A DNA stretch of 64,000 nt. It comes from Sphingomonas sp. S1-29 (GTDB lineage Bacteria; Pseudomonadota; Alphaproteobacteria; Sphingomonadales; Sphingomonadaceae). The DNA lies in the NCBI RefSeq assembly GCF_026167545.1, contig NZ_CP110678.1, positions 927,501 through 991,500 of the forward strand. The letters run 5' to 3'. Below the pieces are notes generated by a model. The model was given only the letters and a program-made list of their open reading frames with translations. It ran no database searches and had not been told where the DNA came from. Positions within the stretch are counted from its first letter, which is position 1. The number at the start of each line of letters is the position of its first letter. Made by a program: the position numbers and the translations under genes. Of the stretch, positions 18,501 to 28,740 are shown piece by piece.

Positions 18501-20098
18501 AGCGCCGCGCCTTCCTAGCCGGATCGGCAGCCTTGTCGGCAGCGACCGCCGCAGGCGCGCAGACCGCGCCGGGAATCCAGGCCAACTGGTCTTCGCTCGC
18601 CGAGGCCTATTCGGTGCCCGAATGGTTCCGCGATGCCAAGTTCGGCATCTGGGGGCATTGGGGGCCGCAATGCCAGCCCGAGGCGGGCGACTGGTATGGC
18701 CGCCAGATGTACCAGCAGGGGAACCGCTTCTACGACCATCATCGCAGCACCTATGGCCACCCCGCCGATACCGGCTTCCTCGACATCATCGGCGCGTGGA
18801 CGGGAGAAGCCTGGGATCCGGGCGCGCTGGTCCGCCGCTACAAGGCGGCGGGCGCGCGCTACATCGTCGGCATGGCGTGCCACCACGACAATCTCGACCT
18901 GTTCGACAGCCCGCACCCGTGGAATAGCACCCGCGTCGGCCCCAGGCGCGACATCGTCGGCGGCTGGGAAAAGGCGATCCGCGGCGAGGGGCTTCGCTTC
19001 GGAGTCAGCAACCATGCCAGCCATGCGTGGCATTGGTGGCAGACCGCCTATGGGTATGATCCCGAAGGACCGCGCGCCGGCCAGCGCTACGACGCCGCCC
19101 GGCTGACCAAGGCGGGCGGCCGCGGCACGTGGTGGGACGGCCTCGATCCGCAGGCGCTCTACACCGGCGCGGTAATGGCGCCGCCCGACGGTTTCAGCTC
19201 GATCGCGCAGATGGAGGCTTGGACCGCCGCCACGAGCGGGCGCTGGATGGAATTCGCGCCTGCCGCCAATCCGGGGTTCGTCACGAGCTGGCTCGCGCGG
19301 CAAAAGACATTGATCGAACGCTACAATCCCGACCTCGTCTATTTCGACGATTACGGGCTGCCCTTCGGCTCGGTAGGGCTCGAAGCGCTTGCACATTATT
19401 ACAACCACAGTGTGCGCCGCACCGGTCGCACCGATGTCGTGTTGACGGCAAAGGTGCTCTCGGCGTTCCAACGGCAGGCGATGGTCGAGGATATCGAACG
19501 CGGCTTTTCCGACCGGCTGCGCGACGAACCCTGGCAGACCTGCACCTGTATCGGCGACTGGCACTATAATCGGGCGCGATACCTCGAGAAATCCTATGTC
19601 CCGGCGATCCAGGTGCTCCAGCGGCTGGCCGATGTCGTGTCGAAGAACGGCAATCTTCTGTTGTCGATACCGCTGCGCGGTGACGGAACGATCGATAGCG
19701 AGGAGGAGCGGATCGTCGATCAGATCGGTGCGTGGCTGCGAGTCAACGGTTCGGCGATCTATGACACCCGGCCCTGGCGTATCTATGGCGAAGGGCCAAC
19801 CGACCTGTCGGGGGGCATGCACAACGAGGACCAGGCGGCGAAGCTTGGCGCGCACGACGTTCGCTTCACTACCGCAGGCGGCGCGCTCAACGTCATCCTG
19901 CTCGGCTGGCCCGATGGGCCGGTAACGATCGCGGCGCTGGGCACCCGCGCCGCTGGCCGTATCGAACGCGCCACCTTACTGGGCGGCGGCGAGGTCGCGA
20001 TGCGCCGGTCGGCGAGCGGCCTGATGCTGACGCTGCCCCCACGCCCCGCCGGAGGATCGCTACCCGTCGTCCGTCTCGAGGGGAGCGGTCTGGCCTGA
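18497..20098 (+). CDS. GH29 alpha-L-fucosidase, exported
   Basis: A 533-aa protein with an Arg-rich signal sequence (MKRRAFLAGSAALSAATAAG) that resembles a Tat leader without a strict twin-Arg consensus. The GH29 core follows: WFRDAKFGIWGHWGPQCQ, YKAAGARYIVGMACHHDN, and LVYFDDYGLPFG (~residue 280), in which the first Asp of FDD is the expected nucleophile. Near the end LLLSIPLRGDG..D is the family's closing motif. It overlaps the halogenase stop by 4 bases and is probably co-transcribed. It should remove L-fucose from galactose in fucosylated xyloglucan side chains; released fucose would feed the operon at 20125-24625, with which it is convergent. Confidence 0.9.
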   Translation: MKRRAFLAGSAALSAATAAGAQTAPGIQANWSSLAEAYSVPEWFRDAKFGIWGHWGPQCQPEAGDWYGRQMYQQGNRFYDHHRSTYGHPADTGFLDIIGAWTGEAWDPGALVRRYKAAGARYIVGMACHHDNLDLFDSPHPWNSTRVGPRRDIVGGWEKAIRGEGLRFGVSNHASHAWHWWQTAYGYDPEGPRAGQRYDAARLTKAGGRGTWWDGLDPQALYTGAVMAPPDGFSSIAQMEAWTAATSGRWMEFAPAANPGFVTSWLARQKTLIERYNPDLVYFDDYGLPFGSVGLEALAHYYNHSVRRTGRTDVVLTAKVLSAFQRQAMVEDIERGFSDRLRDEPWQTCTCIGDWHYNRARYLEKSYVPAIQVLQRLADVVSKNGNLLLSIPLRGDGTIDSEEERIVDQIGAWLRVNGSAIYDTRPWRIYGEGPTDLSGGMHNEDQAAKLGAHDVRFTTAGGALNVILLGWPDGPVTIAALGTRAAGRIERATLLGGGEVAMRRSASGLMLTLPPRPAGGSLPVVRLEGSGLA

Positions 20099-20124
20099 CT
20101 TTCCGGCCGGAGGCCCCCCGCAAA

Positions 20125-21384
20125 TCATATCGAGCGCGCGGCGCGCAGGTTGCTGACGGCATAGGTGCCGACGATCGCGAAGCAGAATGCCGGGACCAGC
20201 ATGGCAGCGCGGATCCCCGCGATCGTCGAGACCGCGCCCATCACCGGCGTCAGCACCGCGCCACCGACGATCGCCATGACGACCAGCGACGACCCGGTAT
20301 AGGCATAGGGCCCGAGCCCCTCGACCGAGAGCGCGAAGATCGTCGGGAACATCACCGACATGAAGAAGCTGATCGCGGTCAAAGCGACCAGTCCCGCCAC
20401 ACCGGGCAGCAGCACCGCGCCAAGCGCCAGCACGACGCTGCACCCGGCATAGGCTGCCATCAACCGGACGGGCGAGACCCGCCGCATCAAAGCCACGCCG
20501 ACGAACCGCCCTACCAGGAACAACACCGTCGCGGCGATGATCCAGTTTGCCGCCGAGCGTTCGCCGATGCCGGTGACCGCCTGTGCATAGCGGATCGTGA
20601 AGCTCCAAATCCCAACCTGCGCGCCGATGTAGAAGAACTGCGCCGCCACGCCGAACAGGAAACGCGGCCGCGCGAACAGGCCGCTGATCGATTGGCGCCA
20701 GCCGATCGACGCGCTGTCATCCTGCACAGGGCGCGTCGCCACCGGCGGAAAGCGCGTCACCGCCACCAGTGCCGCCCAGGCGAGCACGAAGATGCCGATC
20801 GCGATATATGGACCCTGCACCGCGCGGGTTTCAGCGAGCAGGAACGCCTGCCGCTGCGCCTCGGGCATCGCGCCGAGCGCAGCGCCGCTATGCTCGATCC
20901 CCGAGAGGATCGCGTATTTGCCGATCAGCAGCCCAGTGACCGATCCGGCTGGGTTGAACGCCTGCGCGAAATTCAAGCGACGCGCGGCGGTTTCGGGGGG
21001 ACCCAATACCGTGATGAGCGGATTGGCGGCGGTTTCGAGGAAAGCCAGCCCTGCCGCGATCACGAACAACGCGGCGAGGAAATAGCCATATTGCGCCGCC
21101 TGCGCTGCGGGATAGAACAACAGCGCCCCGACCCCGTAGAGCCCCAGCCCGAAGATGACCGCAGCCTTGTAGCCATAGGCGCGCATCAGCAGCCCCGCCG
21201 GCAGCGCGAACACGAAATACCCCAGATAAAAGGCCGATTGTACCAGCCCCGTTTCGAGGTCGGTCAGGACGAACGCCTTCTTGAACTGGGTGATCAGGAT
21301 GTCGTTCAAATTGTTCGCCATCCCCCACAGGAAGAAGAGGCTGGTGATCAATATGACCGGCAGGACGATACGCGCGCGGGCGAT
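20125..21384 (-). CDS. fucP: L-fucose:H+ symporter, MFS (FucP family)
   Basis: A twelve-helix major-facilitator transporter of the FHS/FucP group (about 419 aa). Family landmarks are visible: FFLWGMANNLNDILITQFKKAF in helix 1, SAFYLGYFVFALPAGLLMRAYGYK, and FLETAANPLITVLGP...RLNFAQAFNPAGS. It would import L-fucose across the inner membrane. The start is odd: between the upstream stop (21437) and helix 1 there is no ATG, GTG or TTG in frame. The best-placed codon is an ATC at 21384-21382, 7 bp after AGGAG. The first in-frame TTG (21351) lies inside helix 1 and the first ATG is later still. Either a rare initiation codon is used or a base differs here. It is the last gene of the fucose operon. 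Confidence 0.85.
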   Translation of the reverse strand: MARARIVLPVILITSLFFLWGMANNLNDILITQFKKAFVLTDLETGLVQSAFYLGYFVFALPAGLLMRAYGYKAAVIFGLGLYGVGALLFYPAAQAAQYGYFLAALFVIAAGLAFLETAANPLITVLGPPETAARRLNFAQAFNPAGSVTGLLIGKYAILSGIEHSGAALGAMPEAQRQAFLLAETRAVQGPYIAIGIFVLAWAALVAVTRFPPVATRPVQDDSASIGWRQSISGLFARPRFLFGVAAQFFYIGAQVGIWSFTIRYAQAVTGIGERSAANWIIAATVLFLVGRFVGVALMRRVSPVRLMAAYAGCSVVLALGAVLLPGVAGLVALTAISFFMSVMFPTIFALSVEGLGPYAYTGSSLVVMAIVGGAVLTPVMGAVSTIAGIRAAMLVPAFCFAIVGTYAVSNLRAARSI

Positions 21385-21436
21385 GGCTACTCTCCTGTTT
21401 CCGCGGACGCCTTTGCCGGACCTCGACGGCAGCGAC

Positions 21437-23489
<2,053 letters not shown>

Positions 23490-23493
<4 letters not shown>

Positions 23494-24233
23494 TCGACCG
23501 TCCATCCGCCGTCGATCACCGATACGGTGCCGGTGGTGAAGCTGCTCTCGTCCGACGCGAGATAGACTGCGAGCGCCGCGACCTCTTCAACGCGTCCCAG
23601 GCGACCGATCGGCTGGCGATCGGCGAAGGCACGGTAGGTTTCGGCATAGCCGATCCCGGTCCTTTCGGCTTGCGCGCGGATGCGGGCGAGCAGCGAGGGC
23701 GTTTCGATCGTGCCGGGGCAGATCGCGTTGCACCGGATACCGCTGGCGACATGGTCCGCCGCGACCGATTTGGTAAGCCCCACCACCGCTGCCTTCGAGG
23801 CACCATAAGCGAACCGGCCGCGGACCGCGATCAGCGACGATGCCACCGACGCGGTATTGACGATCGATCCCGATCCGCGCTCGACCATGCCAGGCAGCAA
23901 CGCGCGGATCAGCTGGAACATCGACGTGACATTGAGCGTGAACGCCTGGTCCCATTCGGCATCGCTGCATTCCAGGATGGTCCCCGCATGGACGACGCCG
24001 GCGCCATTGAACAATATGTCGATCGGGCCGATTTGCTGCGGCAACAGCGCGATGGCCGCGCGGTCGGTCACGTCAAGCCGCAACGGCGTCATGCCGGTGA
24101 TGGTGGCGAGCGGAGCGACGTCGATATCGGCGGCGATCACTTCGGCACCCTCGCGCACAAATGCCTCGGCAACCGCGCGACCGATGCCCTGCCCCGCCGC
24201 CGTGACGAGCGCGCGCTTGCCGTTCAACCGCAT
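23490..24233 (-). CDS. SDR dehydrogenase, probable 2-keto-3-deoxy-L-fuconate dehydrogenase
   Basis: A 247-aa short-chain dehydrogenase starting MRLNGKRALVTAAGQGIGRA, then NGAG (ILFNGAGVVHAG), Ser in VNTASVAS, Tyr/Lys in FAYGASKAAVVGLTKS, and an Arg-rich substrate area IRCNAICPGTIETPS. The MRL-GKRALVTAAGQGIG opening resembles the 2-keto-3-deoxy-L-fuconate 4-dehydrogenases of the non-phosphorylating fucose pathway (and the animal DHRS6 group). It would give 2,4-diketo-3-deoxy-L-fuconate. The ATG at 24233 overlaps the end of the mutarotase gene by 10 bp. No gene for the next step (diketo-acid hydrolase) is in the window. Confidence 0.83.
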
Positions 24234-24625
24234 GGAATGGCCCCGGGCTGCTCGGCAAGATCGAAGATGCACGCAGCCTCGACCCATTTCGCACCCTGGT
24301 CGGCGAACGCTAGGCGCTGCTGAAAGACGTCCATCCGCGCTTCCCAGGCTTCCACCTCGGGGTTCGCGGCATCGGTGACTGCCTTGGCCGCGGGATCGAA
24401 CGACATATCGGTCTCAATCGTCATAACCAGCCGGGTGCCCAGCCGGTGGATCGTCATGTCTCGAATACCCGCGTCCCGAATGCTCGCGAGTACCGCTGCG
24501 GGTACATGCCCGGGGAGATGCGCCGCGTCGTACTGCGCAATCGCTGCGCCGTCGTCCTTCAGGTCCAGCAGCAGCACCCGGCGCGCGCCGGGTCGGCGCG
24601 AAGTGCCGGCATATTGGTCGCCCAT
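24224..24625 (-). CDS. L-fucose/L-rhamnose mutarotase family protein
   Basis: A 133-aa protein of the L-rhamnose mutarotase (DUF718) family. It has a LLLDLKDD strand, the His of AAHLPGHVPAAVLASIRDAGI, the Arg of MTIHRLGTRLVMTIETD and an EWEARMDVFQQ-like segment (EAWEARMDVFQ). It interconverts alpha and beta pyranoses so that the dehydrogenase receives its preferred anomer. Start ATG 24625 has AGGAGAG about 8 bp upstream. It is the first gene of the five-gene fucose operon; promoter elements must lie in 24626-24967. Specificity for fucose is inferred from the operon. Confidence 0.85.
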   Translation of the reverse strand: MGDQYAGTSRRPGARRVLLLDLKDDGAAIAQYDAAHLPGHVPAAVLASIRDAGIRDMTIHRLGTRLVMTIETDMSFDPAAKAVTDAANPEVEAWEARMDVFQQRLAFADQGAKWVEAACIFDLAEQPGAIPCG

Positions 24626-24967
24626 CGATCACTCTCCTACGCAGCTTGCGCGCGCTTCCTTTACTCAATTGCCCACGAGCTGCGCGGGTGCAAGATGTTT
24701 TTACTAGTGAATCATGAGTGGCCCGTTTTGCTCGGCGCCGAATGCAACAAAAGCCAGTAGGGCCAACCCACCTACCTTTGACGAGCGGCCACATTCTGTT
24801 CGAGGTGAGCGGTATGCCGGCCACTGAGAGGCATTTACTTTGGAGACCGCGATCACCACAGTCTGGTCAGTTTCCAGATAACCGATATATCTTCCTCGAC
24901 CCCGCGCACGCCACGATGAGAGATATACAAGCGGGCGGAAGCACAGCCTCGTAGCGGGGGTGGTCCC
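24626..24967. other. Intergenic region upstream of the fucose operon
   Basis: About 340 bp with no convincing gene. On the minus strand AGGAGAG precedes the mutarotase start, and the AT-richer stretch 24690-24720 is the likely promoter area. Short open frames here lack coding character. No operator or riboswitch was recognised. Confidence 0.5.
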
Positions 24968-25876
24968 TTAGACGTTCAATCCGAGCCGATATATTCGATT
25001 GGCATTGCGCGCGAAAAGCGCGCGGCGTTCGCAATCAGTGAATTCGGCAACAACGTCGGCTAGCGCGCCCATTGTGTCATCGAACGGGGCGACGAGCCGG
25101 TCGGTTGGGAAGTTGCTCGCAATCATAGCGCGGTTGCTACCAAACAGATCGATCGTCTCGCGCGCGCGGTCGCGTACCATTTCGAGGTTCCACGGGCGTT
25201 GCACGAACCCTATGCCGGACACCTTAACCGCGACATTGGGCAGGGCTGCTAGCGCACGCATCCCGGCACGCCAGTTCGCCTTGCCCAGCTTGTCAGCGCC
25301 TACCCCCATGCCAGCGTGGTTTACAATGACCGAAACCTCGGGATGGCGTTCGATCAAACGGGAAAGGCCGGCAAATTGATGCGGATAGGCATGGAGATCG
25401 AACGACAAGCCATGGCGCGCGAGCAGACCAAAACCGCGTACCCAAGCATCGTCCTGCGTGATATCCCTGGGAGTGTAGGTTCGCGCGGCGTCGCGATGCC
25501 AGTTGACGATGTGGCGGATGCCGCGAACGCGCGGAAAAGCGGCCTGCGCCGCTAGCACCCGCTCGATGTCAGGATCATCGAGTGCGGCATAGGCAACTAT
25601 TGCATTGGGCATCCCTTCGGCGGCTGCGGTCTGCTCGACCCAGGCGGTCTCGTCGAGCTTTTGCGCTTGGTCGGCACCTGCCTCGACGTGGACCATACCA
25701 ACGACGTTCCAGTTCGCTGCTTCGGCACGGTAGGCAGCAAGCACGTGATCTCGCGCAATCGCAGCCACATTGCCGTTCGGGCCCGAGTCCGAAAATGGCG
25801 GCTGCAGCCAGCCATAGTGCAGCCGCCCCAGCTCCAATAAATGCGCGTGTGCATCGACGAGGGGCAGGTCACGCAT
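24968..25876 (-). CDS. Amidohydrolase (COG3618 type), probable L-fuconolactonase
   Basis: A 302-aa amidohydrolase-2 family lactonase: HxH metal site in VDAHAHLLELG, then WNVVGMVHVEAGAD, VRGIRHIVNWH, LSFDLHAYPHQ, VSVIVNHAGMG and FGSNRAMIASNFPTDRL near the C-terminus. Relatives hydrolyse sugar lactones such as L-fucono-1,5-lactone and L-rhamnono-lactone, the step missing from the adjacent operon. ATG 25876 was chosen because it places VDAHAHLL near the N-terminus as is usual; the frame is open further upstream (ATG at 25909), with no good ribosome site at either. It is separated from the operon by 342 bp and lies next to a decayed region, so its promoter may be recent. Confidence 0.8.
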   Translation of the reverse strand: MRDLPLVDAHAHLLELGRLHYGWLQPPFSDSGPNGNVAAIARDHVLAAYRAEAANWNVVGMVHVEAGADQAQKLDETAWVEQTAAAEGMPNAIVAYAALDDPDIERVLAAQAAFPRVRGIRHIVNWHRDAARTYTPRDITQDDAWVRGFGLLARHGLSFDLHAYPHQFAGLSRLIERHPEVSVIVNHAGMGVGADKLGKANWRAGMRALAALPNVAVKVSGIGFVQRPWNLEMVRDRARETIDLFGSNRAMIASNFPTDRLVAPFDDTMGALADVVAEFTDCERRALFARNANRIYRLGLNV

Positions 25877-27277
25877 TGCTACGCGCCTGCTGAACAGCGA
25901 GCCATGCATGGGGCCGCGCAGCGGGTAGGTGGTCCGTATGACCGACGTGTCGATAGTCGATGTGATGGCAAAACCGCATTCAGCCCATGCCATGCGGCAA
26001 CCCATAGCCGCTGGCTCTTCATAGCGGCGACACGGTCGCGCGCGTGCGCCTCTGCCACGTAGCGTACGCGTGAGTGATCATGACGCGGGTCTAGGTTCTC
26101 GATCGCTTTTCCCCGGTCTTCGCGGCAATATGACTTCATTCCGCAGGCTTCGCTTCCCACTCAGAACGACGTCGAGCAACGGCCGAAAACCGATGACGAC
26201 ATGCGCCTTCATTTTATCGAACATCTCATGCACAGCTATGCAAGCCATAATGCGCAAATGCTCACGGAACACATCGCGACGATGTGGCCTCGCTTCAAGA
26301 ATATGGTCAGAGCTAACGCACCGTACCTATCCCCGTCGGCTCAAGGCACCATCCGGGCGCTCGTTATGACTTGATGTTCTTTTTTTGGTCCTTGCCTGTA
26401 CCATTTTTACGGCCCGTAGAATATGCGTCCAATTCAGGACCGGTGTCGACACGAACCATATGCTGGTTAGTTTGACAGGACAGTCCCGACCCTAGCCGCG
26501 CGAAATCGTTATGCACCGGATACCGCTAACGTTGCCAGTGCTTCCCTTACCGTATGTCCCCTGTCGAGCATCAGGGACAGTTGATGGCGATGTTACTTGC
26601 CCTGCTCAATATCTCGGCGCGCACCTTGCCAAAGGCATGGCCAGCAAGGCTGATATCGACGCCCGAGCTGCTGATTCATCCATATTTCGAGTTCTACCGC
26701 CCGATCCCGCGACCGCGCGAGATGCCGACCCAGTCTTGGATGGCGTACGTTGGCGGATTGGTCCGACGACATCGTCCAGCCATGGTTCATAGCCGGCGAT
26801 AACCCCGGCGGCATCGGCGAACGACTTTCTCTATAGCGCGACGGCGCGCGCCGGTTCAAACAAGGGCTGCGCGTCGGACAGGGATTAGACATCGCGCGAT
26901 TGGGGTGCTCGGCAATCACGGGGATCGTCGTCCACGTTGGTTGGCATCTCACGGGCTATGCTTTGAGCGAGCTTTGACGGGGGCAGGTCGTTCAGCCGTT
27001 CTCGCTACAAAGGCCTTTACACCACCCGATAGGCCACTCCGATCCTCCTCGAGACCCTTATCAGCACATATTTCATCCGTAGCAAACAAATCCTCCAGTG
27101 GCTGTCACGCTGCAAGCGATAGCCTCAAGTAAAGCTACAGTTTGCCGGCGAAATGCATTATTAGTACCGTGGTCATATCACAGCACTTTCTCGCTCAGTC
27201 GATGTTTTATCTTGACTATCCGGGACACCCCAAATGCCTGTTACTGAATATCAATATCGGCATGACACGGCTCGTCG
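25877..27277. other. Gene-poor junction between the sugar locus and the injection-system cluster
   Basis: Nearly 1.4 kb, visibly richer in A+T than its surroundings, with many stops in all frames. Frames found here (for example 26511-26792 plus and 26593-26952 minus) overlap each other, change register and resemble no family known to me. The only stretch that looks protein-like is the short C-terminal-type frame at 26201-26374. It is best read as degraded DNA, possibly an old insertion border. The sigma-54 activator starts at its right edge. A 15-codon frame (27234-27281) ends in ATGA exactly on that gene's start codon. Confidence 0.5.
26201..26374 (+). CDS. Short open frame, unknown; possibly the tail of a lost gene
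   Basis: A 57-aa frame from ATG 26201 to TGA 26372-26374, open upstream to about 26087. Its composition (HFIEHLMHSYASHN, TMWPRFKNMVRA, SPSAQGTIRALV) is amphipathic and helix-like, unlike the random Arg/Ala-rich translations nearby. That suggests a real, or formerly real, C-terminus. No family recognised and no ribosome site seen. Confidence 0.25.
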   Translation: MRLHFIEHLMHSYASHNAQMLTEHIATMWPRFKNMVRANAPYLSPSAQGTIRALVMT

Positions 27278-28321
27278 ATGAAGCCGGAGATCGTGCACGC
27301 GAGCGATTCGCAGCGCGCGCTTTTGAAGCGCCTCGACCGAGTCGCACCCACCGACGCGGAGATATTGATCTCGGGACCGTCGGGTGTGGGCAAGGAGCTT
27401 TTTGCCGCTTATGTCCACGCCGCCAGCCATCGCCGTGACCAGCCGTTCGTCGCGGTCAATTGCGCCAATCTCTCCGAAGACATGCTCGAGAACGAGATTT
27501 TCGGCCACGCGCGGGGCGCGTTCACCGGTGCCCAATCGAGCGCCCACGGCATCGCTGCCGCCGCCGATGGCGGGACCCTGTTCCTCGATGAGATCGACGC
27601 GTTGCCTCTACCCTGCCAGGCCAAGATCCTGCGTTTTGCCCAGCTGCGCGAATATCGACGCCTCGGTGAGACCTTCGTTCGGCGTAGCGACGTCCGCCTG
27701 ATCGCCGCAAGTAACGTCGATCTGCTCGCGCGCGTCCGTGCGGGGCTGTTCCGCGAGGATCTCTATTTCCGGCTTCGCGTCGTACCGGTCGACGTCCTGC
27801 CGCTCGTCGACCGTCCCGAGGACATCCCGGTCCTGCTCGCCCATTTCGTCGCGAAATATGCACGCGACTATAACGTACCACCGATCGAGCTTTCACCCGA
27901 AGCCGAGCATCATCTTCATCGCTATCCGTGGCCGGGAAATGTCCGCGAGCTTGAAAACTGCGTCCGCTGTCTCACCTGCCTCCGGCTCGAACGGCCGGCG
28001 CTGGTGGGCGATCTGCCGCTGCTGCGCTTCTCCCCCACCGACGGCCCGGAGGTCGCGCCCGCGGCCAATGGCCGCACCGCGTGGCTGACCGAGGAGCTCG
28101 ATACGCCATGGGGACGGGTCGAGGCCGAATTCAACGGGCTGCCGCTCAAGGAAGCAAAGTCGAAGATCGTCGAGGGTTTCGAGCGCATCTATCTCGACAG
28201 CGCGCTCCAAGCGGCAAGCGGCAATGTCGCCGAAGCGGCCCGGCGCAGCGGCAAGCACCGCCGCGCCTTTTTCGAGCTGATGCGCCGCTACGGTGTGCAG
28301 GCGGACGATTACCGGGGCTGA
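27278..28321 (+). CDS. Stand-alone sigma-54 activator (bacterial enhancer-binding protein)
   Basis: A 347-aa AAA+ activator without an N-terminal sensory domain, in the manner of PspF. Seen in order: Walker A GPSGVGKE (~residue 34), FVAVNCANLSED, the sigma-54 contact loop ARGAFTGAQSS, Walker B GGTLFLDEIDAL, sensor region, HRYPWPGNVRELENCV, and a C-terminal Fis-type helix-turn-helix (GNVAEAARRSGKHRRAFFELMRRYGV). It would hydrolyse ATP to open promoters held by sigma-54. It points towards the injection-system cluster and ends 15 bp from it. A sigma-54 promoter lies before the first gene of that cluster (57644-57660), so it is the likely specific activator. With no receiver or GAF domain, its activity may be set by its own level or by a protein partner. 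Confidence 0.93.
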   Translation: MKPEIVHASDSQRALLKRLDRVAPTDAEILISGPSGVGKELFAAYVHAASHRRDQPFVAVNCANLSEDMLENEIFGHARGAFTGAQSSAHGIAAAADGGTLFLDEIDALPLPCQAKILRFAQLREYRRLGETFVRRSDVRLIAASNVDLLARVRAGLFREDLYFRLRVVPVDVLPLVDRPEDIPVLLAHFVAKYARDYNVPPIELSPEAEHHLHRYPWPGNVRELENCVRCLTCLRLERPALVGDLPLLRFSPTDGPEVAPAANGRTAWLTEELDTPWGRVEAEFNGLPLKEAKSKIVEGFERIYLDSALQAASGNVAEAARRSGKHRRAFFELMRRYGVQADDYRG

Positions 28322-28336
28322 GCGTGAGTGCGGGCG

Positions 28337-28729
28337 CTATGCGGGGCGTAGGCTCTCGCGCATCGTCTCGATGTTCGCCGGTGTCACGTTCCAGCGGGCG
28401 GGGTCGTCATATTCATACTGCAGCCGGATCTTCATGTCCGGCTTCGCGATCTGGACGAGGCACGCCTTCCAGCGCTTGGCGTTCAGGCCCTCCATCTGAT
28501 CGGCGAGGCTGACGAACTTCAATAGCGTTTCGACTGGAACTAGCGATGCCGGCAGAACGGAGCCGTCCGGATAATATTTGAACCCATGGGTCACCAGCGC
28601 GCCTTCGATCTTCAGTACCAGCGAGATTCCTGACCAGCCGTCGTCGGCGAACTCGCCCGCGGAGAGCAGTCCCGTGCCGATCTCGGCGATCAGCTGAGCA
28701 GTAGCTTCGAACGTGAATTCAGCAGTCAT
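28337..28729 (-). CDS. Probable immunity protein, YezG/DUF600-like
   Basis: A 130-aa small soluble protein, last gene of the injection-system operon, 11 bp after the nuclease-domain protein and preceded by GAGGAA at 6 bp. Its plan is that of the YezG-like (DUF600) immunity family: an N-terminal helix, a strand block (GWSGISLVLKIEG), a KYYPDGS turn, a helix, then KRWKACLVQIAKPDMKIRLQYEYDDPARW, given here in parts. WK...L and the final K(I/F)...YDYDD-like strand are the family's hallmark. YezG is the antidote of the Bacillus LXG nuclease toxin YeeF, whose toxin domain belongs to the same broad endonuclease class as the C-terminus of the upstream protein. Position, size and pairing support immunity; the family call is from memory. 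Confidence 0.7.
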   Translation of the reverse strand: MTAEFTFEATAQLIAEIGTGLLSAGEFADDGWSGISLVLKIEGALVTHGFKYYPDGSVLPASLVPVETLLKFVSLADQMEGLNAKRWKACLVQIAKPDMKIRLQYEYDDPARWNVTPANIETMRESLRPA

Positions 28730-28740
28730 TACCGTTCCTC

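Noticed and set aside
26511..26952. Two overlapping open frames on opposite strands in the junction
   Set aside because: Neither shows a recognisable family, ribosome site or consistent coding character. They are mutual shadows in degraded DNA.
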